Below, piece after piece: positions 48,674 to 61,478 of a DNA stretch of 64,000 nt. How positions within the stretch are numbered: the stretch's first letter is position 1; every line of letters begins with the position of its first letter. This DNA comes from Eutypa lata. Its lineage: Eukaryota > Ascomycota > Sordariomycetes > Xylariales > Diatrypaceae. Both the position numbers and the translations under genes were made by a program. The notes below the pieces were generated by a model. The model saw only the letters and a list, made by a program, of their open reading frames with translations. It had not been told where the DNA came from and made no database searches. The stretch covers positions 1,922,001-1,986,000 of the forward strand of contig JAKULF010000001.1 in the NCBI GenBank assembly GCA_022661535.1, given 5' to 3'.

Positions 48674-49707
48674 ATGCCATCGTTCAACGCGGCGCTCCTC
48701 GGCCTCGCCGCCTCAGCAACCATGGTGCTAGCGCACGGGCACGTCCGCGAGGTCGTCGTCGGCGAGAAGACGTACCCGGGGTACGAGCGGTGGGCGGAGA
48801 ACCAGGACATGAGCCAGATCGTGACGTGGAGCTTCAGCACGGAGGACGAGGGCCCCGTGCCCGTCGGCAAGCTGGCCCACCCGGACATCATCTGCCACCA
48901 GGACGCGCAGAACGCGCAGGCCCACGTCCCCATCGCGGCCGGCGGGGAGATGAAGGTGCGCCGCTTCAACACCATCGGCGGGTTCGAGCACCCCGGCCCG
49001 GAGCTCCACTACCTCGCGTCGTGCGGCGGCAGCACCTGCGACCAGGTCGACAAGGAGTCCCTCCAGTTCGTCAAGTTCTACGAGAAGGGCCTCGTGACGC
49101 CCGGCTTGCCCGAGAGCCAGGTCTGGGCTACTAGCGAGGTCCACAAGAACGTCGTTAAGGTCGAGGACGGCTGGATCGACGAATTCACGGTCAAGATTCC
49201 GTCTGACACCCCTAGTGGGAACTATGTGTTGAGGCATGAGCTGTTTGGTTTGCACAGGGCTCATCTGCAGGATGCTGAGTTCTATCCCCAGGTAGGCCTC
49301 CTTGCCCCTTTCCCCTTTCCCCTTTCCTATTCATACATAGCTCCCTACTTTCAGAGACTATCATTCCATACCAGTCCTCTCAAACTCGGGTTAATACCCA
49401 CTGCAATTCAACATCCCATGTGTAGATAAGTACTAACACATATCAACAGTGCATCAACATCCAAGTAACCGGCGACAACTCAGGCTCGCTGCCACAAGGA
49501 ACGGCCGCGACCGAGCTATACAACGCTAACGACGCCGGTATCGATCTCGACATCTGGGTCGACCTCGAATCCTACCAGATCCCGGGCCCGGTCGTTGCCA
49601 CTTCTCTGGCCACTGCGGCGTTGAGGACGACTACGGGCAATAGTGCGGCAGTGAAGATATCCACGAGCAGCAGCAGCCACCCCCGTGACTTCAGACTCGA
49701 GAACTAG
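48674..49707 (+). CDS. AA9 lytic polysaccharide monooxygenase, 291 aa
   Basis: Secreted copper enzyme that cleaves cellulose or related glucans by oxidation. Exons 48674-49291 and 49450-49707 join in phase 0 (donor GTAGGC, branch TACTAAC, acceptor CAACAG). I chose the ATG at 48674 because it gives a clean signal peptide ending MVLA before HGHVREV, which supplies the N-terminal copper-binding histidine. An upstream in-frame ATG at 48605 would spoil this. The second copper histidine is likely in GFEHPGPELHYLASC. The family closing block is GNYVLRHELFGLHRAHLQDAEFYPQCINIQVTG, shown in part, with the axial tyrosine in EFYPQC. The Ser-rich C-terminal tail has no cellulose-binding module. Intact. 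Confidence 0.93.
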
Positions 49708-50159
49708 GAACGAGAAGAACTTTCGGGAATTGATCGGTCTTTGTCATGAATGAGCCGTTTCCTCGGTTATACCTCGTGGGTGTAATTATCTGATTCTGGA
49801 AGGAACAAAAGGCAGTTGGGGCTTTGGTTCTTGTATATATTAAGAATGCCCTCCTCTTTACACACATATGTACGATTAGAGTCAAAATGAAATGTTAGAA
49901 TCGAAAATTCCCTATTGAAAAAATATTTCAGGAAAGTAACTTTACTATGCCCATAATGACCCGTGAACTGGTTACTTATCATATGTATATTGGGTTACTT
50001 TCCCATTCGGGCAATTGTATATGTTTTTAAAGCCATCATCGAGTTGTATTTATCTAACTGTGGTAGCCACCACAATATACATACCTTGTAGTCATCACCG
50101 CACAGTTGTTGCTATTAGTTAACAGCTGCTAGTGATGTGGCACGACCGAGTTCCGAGTT

Positions 50160-50175
50160 GGGGGGGGGGGGGGGG
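50160..50175. repeat. Poly(G) run, 16 bases
   Basis: Sixteen consecutive G on the plus strand. Could be a G-quadruplex former or a hard-to-sequence homopolymer; its true length is uncertain. Confidence 0.9.
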
Positions 50176-50307
50176 TTCTGAGGAGGCAGGAACGCAAACC
50201 TTCACCCTCCTCTAAGCGCTAACGACTCTATTGTTGTCATTATCTGCAAGCTGTAAGTAACGGCCGCGGGAACTGCAACTCGACGCCCTGCTCAACGATA
50301 CCTGGCA

Positions 50308-50364
50308 CAGCGATGGCAACAGCGATGGCAACAGCGGCGGCAACAGCGGCGGCAACAGCGACTA
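50308..50364. repeat. 12-bp tandem repeat (AGCGAYGGCAAC type)
   Basis: Two copies of AGCGATGGCAAC, two of AGCGGCGGCAAC and a partial copy. In one plus frame it would code Ser-Asp/Gly-Gly-Asn repeats following LQLDALLNDTWH and ending at a stop, but no gene structure around it is evident. Confidence 0.8.
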
Positions 50365-50687
50365 GATAATGTCAGCCGTAGCTAAGTATCGTCGAGCTGT
50401 TCCTTACCTGTGCTGCTGTCTCTAGCACCGGGAGGGAGTTGCTTCGGGTGCCTGACCGGCTCGTACACAAATTGAAAAAGACGACGTTCGTGCTGCGGCG
50501 GCCCGACGTAAAAGTGATCATGCTTCTTAGGTTCAAAGATATGATAACCAACGTTATTATATAAAAGCCGACAAACCCGCAGTCAATGAACAAAATCGAC
50601 TAAGCACACCAAGTAGATCATTAATAAGTGCTATACCCTGAAATATATTGCACTATATACCCTATATTTAGAAACCTCACTATTTAC

Positions 50688-51860
50688 CTAATTCTCTTCG
50701 CCCCGAACGACTTCGAGAATTCCCGATGCAGAACCTTCTGGCTCATAAACCGCTTTCGAGACGAAGCATGGGTCAGCCTTCAAAAACAAATCCTCCCATT
50801 CACCCATTGTTCTTTCGCGTGAATTAAACGCGGTTGCCACCCTAGTTGCATCGATTAAAGAATCCAACTATTGTGATGCCCGAGATGTCTCTAACGGGAG
50901 GGTAGTGGAGGCTACAAACCCGAGGTCCTTTTCCTTCCATAGCGCTACACTACCTGGTTCGGGCACACAGGAGTCCTGAATGGCAATGTTTGTATCAAAA
51001 GAAAGAGACGGGATTAGGGCCCTCTGTATGAGAACGCAGTAATTCCTTGTCGGACCAGTTGTGGAGAACCCAGCGGAGAAAACGGATGTCAGCTGAAATA
51101 GGCTGGGGAGTGAAGAAGTCATGGGCCATGAACTGAACTTTGCCTCTCAAATGATCCGGCAATTCAACTGAGGCCTTTTCAACGATGTCTTTCATGTCTT
51201 GAACAACGATATCAAGATTGCCAAAGTGTCTTGCAAGCTCCATCGCGATGTGACCTTGGCCCCCGCCTATATCGACAACCCTGACGTTCCCAAGTGAGCC
51301 CCAAACATAATTTTCAACGACGTGAGCAGGGGAGTATTCAGGCTTGGGAGCATGCACTTTTATGGAATTTGCGAACCGAGCAGCCCGTCATGGATCATTA
51401 CCAAGAACGGTATAAAGTGATGCGCCATTCGATCCGGAGTACCCCTATACCAGGTGTCAGATATTGCAGTGGCTAGGTAGATAGCATGCTTCCAGAGATT
51501 AGGAGGGGCCTACCATACAGTTTAGTCCAGCTCGAGAGAATGTGGCCATTGTTGCAGAGCCTCTAAAGTCTAGTACGCGCCTCAATTAGTGTTTGATAAA
51601 ACCAAAAAAGCCGTGGTAACGTCGAAGATGCATGATTGCCTTGATAGCGGCCGGCCACATTTCCCCTGCGCCACCTCTGAGTTAGTCATTGATGAGTAGA
51701 TTAGTTAGCGCCCGCGATGCCTTTATATGTGCTATTATTCCTGGCTCGGACTCGTGGAATCTGCGTATAATAGTCAAAGCATGCCCGGAGAAGACGGCTT
51801 GTCACCTATTCGCTCAGCTCAGTCTGTTCGCTGATGTTAGCGAAGGAAGCCTGACCCCCA
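50688..51860 (-). pseudogene. SAM-dependent O-methyltransferase of secondary-metabolism type, degraded
   Basis: Minus strand. The family core is clear: RAARFANSIKVHAPKPEYS, the SAM motif VRVVDIGGGQGHIAMELAR, FMAHDFFTPQPI and FLRWVLHNWSDK. Near 51,041-51,046 the frame slips by one base. The other frame continues RALIPSLSFDTNIAIQDSC, PEPGSVALWKEKDLG and, after a probable 47-nt intron, AFNSRERTMGEWEDLF to the stop at 50688. A TGA at 51388-51390 interrupts the frame just before RAARF. Upstream, fragments such as GEMWPAAIKAIMHLRRY suggest the eroded N-terminal part; the 5' limit is approximate. Such enzymes tailor polyketides or alkaloids. Its neighbours are a P450 and an MFS pump, also broken. 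Confidence 0.75.
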
Positions 51861-53233
51861 GGTGGAATCATGCCTTGCAATACTGAACTGGGTGATAGCT
51901 TGAGGGCACAAAGGGTTACTGTGCTTGGACTTGGTTAGGTAGCGTCTGCATTCAACACGAAGCCGTCCGCCGTTTTGTCTAGAGACTTACTCCACAATGC
52001 TTAAAGAGCAAAAGTCAGTTGCTCTAGAACCAAATCGAAAGTTCACCACCAGCTGCATCAGGCAGCTTGTCCCGAGCACGTAGGGCTTCTTTTGGGAGAG
52101 TTGTGGGTGGGTCCTCAAGCAAACGAGGGTGACGAAACCCTCTTCACTGACACTATCTCCTGCAGCTCTTCAACCGATCTATTACTAATTCTCCACGAGT
52201 GTGAGCGGATATTGACTTTTTATAAATCGTTCTTAATCTGTGCCAGTGAAAATTGACAGATAGTATGTTCAGATTGTTGTTCCATGATTGATGATCACAA
52301 AATTAGAGTAGACGTGTTGATAGCTACCATTACTAGCCCATGAACTGCACTTCAAAGTAAAGTTGGTAGAACGCGTGGTAGGTAGATAAATTTTGTGGCC
52401 AACATCTAACGACGTGCAAATAATTGACTATTGTGGGATATTTGGTGGGATAGCAAAGCAGTGGCTGAGAGCCACCAGGTTAAACGGAGGAATGCGGTGT
52501 CGGACGTCACCATTCGGCGTTTGTAGCCGGATGGCACCCATATAGCTAGATTCCTGACCTAGACATTCCTGACAATACATCAAGCTTCCTGAGACCGGTA
52601 AAATGACCCCTAACTCTTCACAACTATGAATTAATGCGCACCTGTCAGAATCTAGGGGTATGTCAGGTATTGCTAGGAAGCTTGGTTCTGTATTCGTATC
52701 TAGGTCGGGAATCTCCGGCTAGATATAGCCTGACATACACCTTGCTGCTGGCTTACCATCAATGCCTTAGGTCCTTCGAGCCCCCTTGACTCCTTTAAAC
52801 CCCTTTGCACTCCTTAGGAAATGAGACAACTACTTTAATACATACATCCTAATCTCCTAGCTGCTTACAGCACCAATAAATCCACTGACAGGTTCTATCT
52901 GTCTTAGGAGTCCCATTTAATCATATCTCTCCCCCAAGATCTTCGTTTCTCTCTCAAGAAACTCTCTAAAGGTACTTGGTAGAATGACAATAGACAACTC
53001 TTCCATGTTGGGAGATTCAGGCATCAATCTTAGCGAGATCTGCGTCGTAATATGTATGTTGCTCTTTTCAGCGCTGAAATCCCATTGTCCCTTTAAAAAC
53101 GCGTCGAGAGAGAGCATCCAACGGCGTCTTCAGGCTGCCTGAGGGTTTCCTGGACCATCATAAGCTCGCTTGCGAGCCCGAAGGCTCAAGTAAAAGGGTA
53201 TGAACCGAAATCCTTCAAGTCCCTGAGCGGCCT
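51861..53233. other. Intergenic DNA
   Basis: About 1.4 kb without a recognisable gene. The minus frame at 52917-53117 has no domain sign. A small hairpin (GCTCGC/GCGAGC) lies near 53,165. Confidence 0.5.
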
Positions 53234-54955
53234 TCATTTTTGACTAAAACCAACAAAAGCATTCAACACACCCTTTCCTCTCGTTCCGATGGAGAATTGA
53301 TCACTGTCACATTCAAAATCCGACGGGCTTGCACCCTGAAACTTGAAATCGAAATGATGGACTAGAGCGGCTGTAACTAGATACATCTCCGCCCATGCAA
53401 GGCTGCACACGGCTGTGTTAACGGGGAGTCAATAGAAATGGGTAACCTGGGTAACTTACTGCATGCCGAGACAATTTTGTGTGCCCTTCGCGAAGGGTTG
53501 CCACGGCTTGTCGCTCTTTCTACGGGATTCCAACTCCATCCACCGTTCCGGATCGAAACGCATAGGATCTGGATATATGTTCTCGTCTGTATGCATCAAC
53601 AACGTGGTCATACCAATGGGTGTACCGGCAGGTATACGCTTATTGTTGTAAACGAGATCCTCATCTGGATTGATGCGCGCCATACGGGAAGCAATATCTG
53701 GACTGAGTCGCATGCCCTCCATCAAAACTGCGGTTAAATACGGCAGCTGCTCTAGTGCTCTCAACTCCACTGTATCTGGGCTCAAAGCCAAGGTCGAGCT
53801 AGCCATTGCAGAGCCCAGTTCGATTCGGAGCTTCCGGAGGATTTCTTCATTGCTCCCTACATGGTAAAGGATCAGGCGTAGAGCGCTAGCAGTTGTCTCA
53901 AAACCAGCACCCGTTATTGTGCTCACATCGTCAAAAACGCGATGGAAAGACTTCTCCTCCACGGGAAGCTTCGACTCGAGGATCTCGTGGACTATAGTAC
54001 AGGGGGTTTTATCGTCCGGATTGGGTGAACCAGCAGCTACCATAAGCTCCTTTGTATCCCTCTGGCTTAGCTGTAGCTCGATTGTCAGAAATATATTACA
54101 CAAATCGATGATTGTATGTGGGGAGTGCTGCGCAACTTGCCTGCAAGAACAGTATAAAATTCTTCATACTCTCGTCTGCGGACTTCATAATCCAACTCAT
54201 AGGCACCTTTCTCATGGTCGGTCCCAAACCAGCGCACATGTTTGGTCATTCTCCAAACGTGTCCCGAGTCTTGTGCGAAGTGAGTGACGCCGATGTTGAA
54301 ATCCTCTTGGTCTAGGTTGTTGCAGGTCCTGCCGAGAAGGAATTCGGTGGCGACATCCCTGGTAAATGCACTAGTAGCAGCACCGAGGTTCAATAGCTGT
54401 TCCGACTGTGCAAATTCCGCAATACGCTCGCAGAGTCTGGAAACATTCCGGTAAATCAACTCTTGCCGGCTGACGATCTTGGCCTTGGAAAAGAAGGGAG
54501 CCAGGGCCTGCCGGCGGGCCTTGTGGAGATCGTGATCCGGTGTGCAGATGGTTGCGCCTTTGGCCGAAAAGGCATCATAGGCCCAAGCATCTTTATTCCA
54601 ACGTCCATCCTGCCGATATAGTTGATCGTAAAAGGCTGGGTCGTTGACGTGGAGCTCGAACGGGCTAATCCGGACGATTGGACCTGTAGGCAAAACCAAG
54701 TCAGGATTGGAGCTTTTTTACTTGCTAAAGAGCCATACCATATGTTTTGTGCATTTCTGCAACCTTGAAGACATATTGTCCTTTCTGGATAACATCATAG
54801 TAGCCTTCATACCATCGCGTAATAGCTGCTAGTTTAGGGCCGGGAAACCGAGCAAGAGGGTGGAATACAAGACGGTAAAGTATGAGGCTGGCAAAATACA
54901 CAGCAATCGTCCCGGTGACATGCTGCTAATCTAGCGAGTTCCTTAGAGCTTCCAT
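53234..54955 (-). pseudogene. Cytochrome P450 (microsomal, secondary-metabolism type) with early TAG
   Basis: Minus strand, about 510 codons. Exon 1 (54739-54955) codes the membrane anchor and [13 protein letters not shown]. Exon 2 starts at 54683 with PIVRISPFELHVNDPAFYD. Exon 3 ends at 53460 and exon 4 is 53234-53402. P450 marks are the I-helix GAGFETTA, the ExxR in EGMRLSP, the PERW region and the heme loop FAKGTQNCLGMH with cysteine ligand (Gln where Arg is common). The frame starting at 54955 has TAG at codon 10 (54926-54928); CAG is the simplest ancestor. The exon 2/3 junction (54,060-54,141) offers a GC donor but no acceptor in matching phase, so there may be a frameshift. Everything else is well preserved, suggesting recent loss. 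Confidence 0.75.
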
Positions 54956-56002
54956 TTTGCAAAAAGGACAGCTCTTTTCAAGTTAAGAAAAGGGAGGGGA
55001 GTTATAAGTGTATCTAGATTATTTCTGTTCGAAACAATAGAAATAAGTAGGAAAGTATTTGGCTTCCTAACATAGTTTTAGTTGTGCGAACACTGCCGTC
55101 AGTAAGGTACAAGATAAAGGTGAATGGGTAACTGTGAGCAAAACGGGAGAGTGTGTAGACTAGGTACTTCGATTATAACACGGAGCGCCCTGTGCAATCT
55201 ACTGGTATTTTAGTAAGCCACGTATGCGACGTTGATGACATACTAATTATCTAGACTTCAGAGCCTATATTTAGGATTCTACTGTTTGTGCATCGCATCA
55301 TCTGATCTATCCGATATCCGGTATTAGTCGCACCCATCTCCCTTGTTTGACAGCCTTGCTTCTTCTACTACAAGTAAGCCCCCGGTACAAGATTGTGCCA
55401 TGCAGCTTTTGATGCTTAATATGTAGGGTAACTTGTCGTACAAGGACGTTGTACGAAGGTAAGGGCTATCACGTGGTGAGGCAGTTAATCGTGGCTACGT
55501 ACCTATTTGCGTACAACAATTGTACATATAACAATAAAGCCACTACGAGGTACATGATAAGTAAATTATACAAAGGTTGGAAGGCCCTAAGGCTCTGCGA
55601 ACATGTGTAATGTACCTAGGTATGTTAATCAATTATACCATGCATGATGCAGCAACAGTCATGCCCCCCCTAATCCATCTTCGAACCCAGGGTGGTAACA
55701 CAGAAGGCCAGGGATAGATACGATAGCCTATCCCTAGATACGTCCACTAGAGCCTTTTCCTGTTTGATGGCGTTTCCCATCTTCCTTGGTGAATTTAAGG
55801 CTTCCAATGACGATCTAAGTGCCTCTAGAAAGCGAGGCAGAGTGTGATACTTCATAGGAAGTCAGTTCTCCATCATAGAATCTTTCGGGATGCTTTTCAT
55901 TCCCCTGGTATGTGTTCTTAATAAGCATCTTTTCACAAAAACCATCAATAATTGGGTTTTCTCCCTCTCTAATTTAATATCGAGTTCGCCTCCTGGCTAC
56001 GA
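54956..56002. other. Intergenic DNA
   Basis: Between the P450 and MFS pseudogenes, which are divergently oriented, so it may once have held a shared promoter. The minus frame 55670-55855 (RFLEALRSSLEALNSPRKM) is not recognised. Confidence 0.5.
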
Positions 56003-59000
56003 ATGGCTAGAGTTCGGGCATCGTGGAGAAAGAAGCCTAGCAACCATGAGAAAACCAAGGTTGGAGCTGAGTCTGACTCTCTCGACAACTCCTATTCTAA
56101 GAACAAAGCAACTACCATATCCACACCGCAACATGAGCCAGGACTCAGTCGTCTCCCAGGCCAGCTTGACAGGACTACTTACGGTCAAGGCAAACGAGTA
56201 TGTGACTGGTACTAAGTTAATGATCATCATTACCGGTGTATCGCTGACCGTATTCTTAATGCTCGTAGGCACCATGATAATCAGCACGGTATAAAGGGTA
56301 CACGCATTTTAAAAACAAGGTTCGTCCACGATTCCTACCAGCCGTAGCGGCGGCCAGTTGCACTCACTCTCTGACGCCGTCTACAGTGATCTTTCATTTT
56401 CTTTTTTCGGGATTTTCGAAATAGGATCCGTCCTCTGCGGCCCCGCGTCTAGTTCCGCCATGTTGATAATCCCAGGTGCTGTCGCTGGTCTTGGTGCTGC
56501 TGGAATTATCAATGGCGCTATGATCATCGTGTCTAATTATGCGCCCCTGGAGAAACGGCCAGGTAGGCGACCTATGTGGAGACTCGTGAACATTGACGAA
56601 GTTGCTAACTACCATTATTCGCGTTAATTGGGGTAATTAGGAAAGGTGAGTAGGCTTCAGTACGAAGCTTCATCGTCATCAACGGTAACACCAAGCAAAG
56701 AAATTTTTAACTTAATTAACTATTTAATTTGTTTTGCTTAATTAAATAAAGCCTTCTTCGTATTTAATTAAATTAATTAAAAGCTGTTTTTTAATTAATA
56801 TTTTTTAATAATTAATATATAATTTTAATTTATATTAACTTTTAATCGAAAATATTAAATATTATTTATAAAAGCTTAAATTATAAAGTTATTTATAATA
56901 CTTTTAAAGTAAATTAATAATATTTTTTTAATGTTATAAATTTTAATAAATAAGTTAAAATAAGCTTTTACGTTATTAATTTCGAGTTTAATAATTTACT
57001 TTTTATATAATAATATTTTATATATTAAATTTAAGCATTTATTAAGCGTTTTTTAATAAATTAATTTTATAATTAACTTTTTTTTTAAACTTTATAATGT
57101 TTAACGCTTTTTAACGAATTTATTAAAATATTATTATTCGTATTAAAAAAATATTTTTTTACGAATAATTTTTTTAAATAATTATTTTTAAAGCGCTTAA
57201 TATATATTAAAAAAAGTATTTTTAAATAACGATTAATTTTATTAAATATATAATTTATTCGTAATTTAAATTAATAATAATTTTCGATATTTTAAATTAT
57301 AATAAATATATTACTTTTATTTTAAAAAAGTAAAATAAAAATAATAATATTATATTAAATAAAAGCAAAAAAAATTAATATTATTATATTTATAATAAAA
57401 AAAAAATAATAAAGATTTTAAAAGGTTTTATTATAAATAACTTTAAATATTATATTAAATAATATAATAACGCCGTTATTATTAAAAAAAATAAAACTTT
57501 AAGTTTTATTTTAAATAAAAGAAATATATTTATATTAACGATTTATTAATAAATTTAAAATTACTTTTAAAAGTAATTTATATAAAATATATTTAATAAT
57601 TATAAATAACGCTTTATAAAGTTTATTATAATATGCGATATTTTTTTAATAATTTACGTTTAAAATTAATTTTAAAGTTTATTAATTTCTTTTAATTAAA
57701 ACTGTATTATTAATTTACTTTATAATTTTTATTATATTATTATCGATTAATTTTAATACATTTTCGAGTTAATATATAAAATTATTATATTATAATTTCG
57801 AAACGACATTTTTTTAAAAATTTATTTTTCTTTTAATATATAAAAGTTATTTAATAAAAAAAGTATTTAATATAATTATTTATTTTATTAATAAATAATA
57901 AAAGTTATATATATAATTTATAACTTTAAAACGCGTTATAAGTAATTATATTATAAATAACTTAATAATTTATTTTTATAAAGTTATTAAATAATTTAAT
58001 ATTAAAAATTAATTTAATTTTTTTATTTTAAATAATATAAACGATTAATTATTTAAGTAATTTATATTATATAAATATTAATAAAATATTTTTAATTAAT
58101 AATAAAGCTTTTCGTTTTATATTTAAATCGTTTATATTTTTTATATTTTTTTTATTTAATTAATTTTAAATTAATTAAGTTTAAAAAATAATAAATTTAT
58201 AATATTTTCGTTATTAAAGTTATATTATTAATATTATTATTATTGCTTTTATATATATTAAAGTAAATAAAATTTAAATAATTATTATTAAATTAATAAA
58301 TAAAGTTAATAAAGTAAATACTTTTATTTAATAAACTTTATAACGTTATAATTTTTTTCGATACGAAATATAAGTTTTCGAATTAATAAAAAAGAATTAT
58401 TAACGTAAGATTTTTATTATAATTATTAATAACTTTTTTAATAACGATAATAAAAAAAAAATTAAAAATAATTTTATTTTAAACGTATTTATTTATAATA
58501 TTAACGATTTTAACGAAAAATTTAATTATTTTTTTAAAATATATAATAATATAAAGTAAAATAAAGTATTAAAAAAAATACGTAACTTTTTAACTTTTAA
58601 AAAATTTATTAATTAATTTTATTAATTTTATATATAACTTTAAAATAAAAATGTTTAAATGTTATACGAATACGATATTACTTTTAAAAAGTAATATTAT
58701 TTAAAAATAATATTTAAAATTCTTTTATTATTTAAAAAGTTAATATTATATTTTAAAAATAAACGAATTTATATTAATTTAATAATGCTTTTATTATATA
58801 AATTTAAAAAAAAGCTTTAAAAGTAATTATTTAAATTTAAATTATTAAAGAAATAAAAAAATAATATATAAAACTTTTTTTATTTATTAACTTTAATTAA
58901 TTTTAAATTTTTATAATTTAATTTATAAGATTTCTTTTAAGTTATATTAATTTTTTAATATACGATATTTTAACTTTTTTAAATATTTAATTAATATATT

Positions 59001-60880
59001 TTAAAACGTAAATATAATTTAATTAAATATAAACTTAAAATTATAATATATTTAAATATACGAAAAAAGAAAAAGATTAATAAAATTTTTAATAAAGCGA
59101 ATTTAAAGGTTTTTTTAAAAAAAAGCTTTAAAAAAATTTATATTAATTTAAAGCGTATTTATAAAATGTTTTAAAAGTATTATAAAGTTTTAAATAAAAT
59201 TATTATATATTAAATTTTAATTATTTTTTATTTCGATAAACGGTTTAAAAATATTAAAGTTATAAATAAAAATTTAATTTAAAATGTTAAAAAAAAAGTT
59301 ATTAAATATTAATTAAAATATTACGTAAATACAAATAAAATTATTAATAATTTTTTTAACGAAATTATCGTAATAATGCTTAATTTTTTATTATTATTAA
59401 CGAAAAAAAAAGCGTTATTTAATAAAGTATTTTTTCGACGAAAATAATAATACGAAACTTATATTTTAAAAAACTAACGATAAGTTTTAATATTATTTAA
59501 AAATAATAATAAACTTTATAAACTTAAATAAAAACGTTATTAAATAATAAAAGAATTATAAAAAAAAGTTTTTTAAATGTAATCGTTTCGTTATAAATTT
59601 ATTATTAATACTTATTATATTCGTAAAATATAAAAAGATATTTAATTAATATAAGCTTATAATAATTTTATAACGTTAAAAAATTAAAAATTATAATATT
59701 AAAAATTATTTAATGTTTAAAATATTAATTTAATAATAATTTAAAAAAGTTATAATAAATGATTATTAAGTTTATAATAAATTTAAAAGCTTTAAAAGCT
59801 TTAAAAATAAAAGTTTTAAAAGTTTTAATAATTTTTAAATTTATTTTAAATTAATATTTAAATTAACTTTTTTAATATATTTAATTAAAATAAATAATAA
59901 ATAGCTTTAAAATAATTAAAAACAAATAATTTTTTAATTGTTTTTATTTTTAATAAATAATTCGATTTGGTTTTTTTAATTTGTTTAATGTTATCGTTAA
60001 TCGTCATTTATATCTTTTAGGATTTGCTCTTTTGCCTTAGTCGTTTTTTAACTTTTCTTTGCACTTTAATATGGGGGGGCGCTTATGCTTAGAATCCCCG
60101 CACGATTATCGGGTTTCTTTTGTGGCGTGGCAGTAACCTTCGTGGTCTAGATCATCTGGAACCGTTACAAAGGGGATAATGCGTTGATACTACATATATA
60201 ATTAGTTGGCCGGCTGTTTGGACCGCAGGCCTTTTCCAGGCCGTCCTACTGGGGGCTGTTCATGGCGCAATATGTTTTTTAACCATCTATTTCCAAGCCA
60301 TCAACAGTGTCAGTGCCATGTTAAGTGGCGTGTACCCCGTGCTAACTACAATAGCTTAGCTATTTATGGCTGCCTCGTTAGGACTTCTGTGTAGGTGCAG
60401 CTTTTTTCGCTACATCCGTCACGGTGGATTGGTATAGCTCACAGTTCTATTTGTGACGAAGATTGGATACGTGATCCCTTTAGCCTTCTTTTCCTCTGTT
60501 CTCTTAGCCATAGCAAGTGAGATCTACCCCCTGCTACAACCTGGGAGTCCGATAGGACAATGGGTAGGGTTCCAGATCATGGGTCGTACAGGTTCAGGGG
60601 CGGGTTTGCAAGTGGTCCGTTAATCCAAATCCCACAAGCTATGTCCATCTTTGCTAATGGTTCTGACCGACAAGGCTATTATTGCTATCGAAGTCACCGT
60701 CACAGAATAAGAGCTTTCATCAGCTATGGCTTTCGTTGTATTCACACAGTCCTTGGATCATTCTATTAGCCTGGACCTGTGTGAACTAATTTACGTCGAG
60801 AGAGTCTTAGGTCGGAAATCCCAACACAGGCACCGAACGCAACAGTAAAGGGTGATGTCCTTAAAAATTCCAAGAAAGTT
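56003..60880 (+). pseudogene. MFS efflux transporter, split by an A+T insertion and riddled with lesions
   Basis: The left part (56003-56640) reads a hydrophilic N-terminus, then KANEYVTGTKLMIIITGVS (first helix). After a small deletion it reads FGIFEIGSVLCG, GLGAAGIINGAMIIVSNYA and PLEKRP, typical of the 14-helix drug:H+ antiporter class. The right part (about 60090-60880) resumes with IIWNRYKGDNALIP, GAICFLTIYFQAINSVSAM, KIGYVIPLAFFSSV and GSPIGQWVGFQIMG. Between them lies about 3.4 kb of A+T-rich insert. The right part has several stops and frameshifts; one TAG falls where Gln is expected (TIA-stop-LFMAASLG). It was probably the exporter of the same metabolite cluster as the O-methyltransferase and P450. 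Confidence 0.75.
56690..59990. mobile_element. Second RIP-like A+T block inserted in the MFS gene
   Basis: About 3.3 kb, almost all A and T, with sharp edges inside transporter coding sequence. Remaining C and G sit mainly as CpG, CpT or ApG, though CpA/TpG are somewhat more frequent than in the first block. There are weak hints of inverted ends (AATTTGTTTTGCTTAATT at left, AATTAAAAACAAATAATT at right), but no firm terminal repeats, so the element type is unknown. Confidence 0.65.
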
Positions 60881-61478
60881 CAGATACATGTAAAATATAA
60901 GTAGATGATAAAGAATAGCGCCATTCGAGACGAGAGATAATATGTTAGGTGTTTATTGTCGGTGTTTACACTGGGATATGCTTCGGTTTTAGGTGACTAG
61001 GTTACTTTAAGGTGTTAATGTTCTTTATACAAAGTAATCCGACGTGGTTGCGCTTTAACTGTTATAATTTGAATTTCGTCAAGATTTATTTTACTAAGTA
61101 TATTTTGATCTTTTGCGTGTAGATGAAGACGAATACGGCAATTAGTCCGAACAGATGCGAGCTGAAAGTCTTTATTTGCATATTATATGCGGGCTGCCCG
61201 AGCTGAGCAAGTATAGCGAATAGGGAGTACATACATATCGAACTATGTATAGATAGCCAATTAACTATAGGGAACGCAATGCAGGACTATCTTCGCCGGC
61301 ATGCGCATCAGCCCATGATTTCCAATGTATTTAAATCTCGGTAATAATTCCGCGACGGCCGAATTGTTCATAACAAGAGATATAGAAGTCAATTCATCCT
61401 CTTGCTCCCGACAACTTGGAAATCAATCCTTCCACGTCTCCTAGAAATACTACCTATCGAATTGTTGATCCCTCTAGG
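60881..61478. other. Intergenic DNA
   Basis: Normal composition, no gene. Probable promoter and leader of the gene starting at 61479. Confidence 0.5.

Larger units (their letters stand above)
49708..50687. other. Intergenic DNA with simple repeats
   Basis: Contains a 16-base G run at 50160-50175 and a 12-bp tandem repeat at about 50308-50364. The short minus frame at 50372-50593 has no recognised domain. Confidence 0.5.

Noticed and set aside
55670..55855. Minus-strand frame as a transcription factor of the dead cluster
   Set aside because: No zinc-cluster or other DNA-binding motif visible; only 61 codons.
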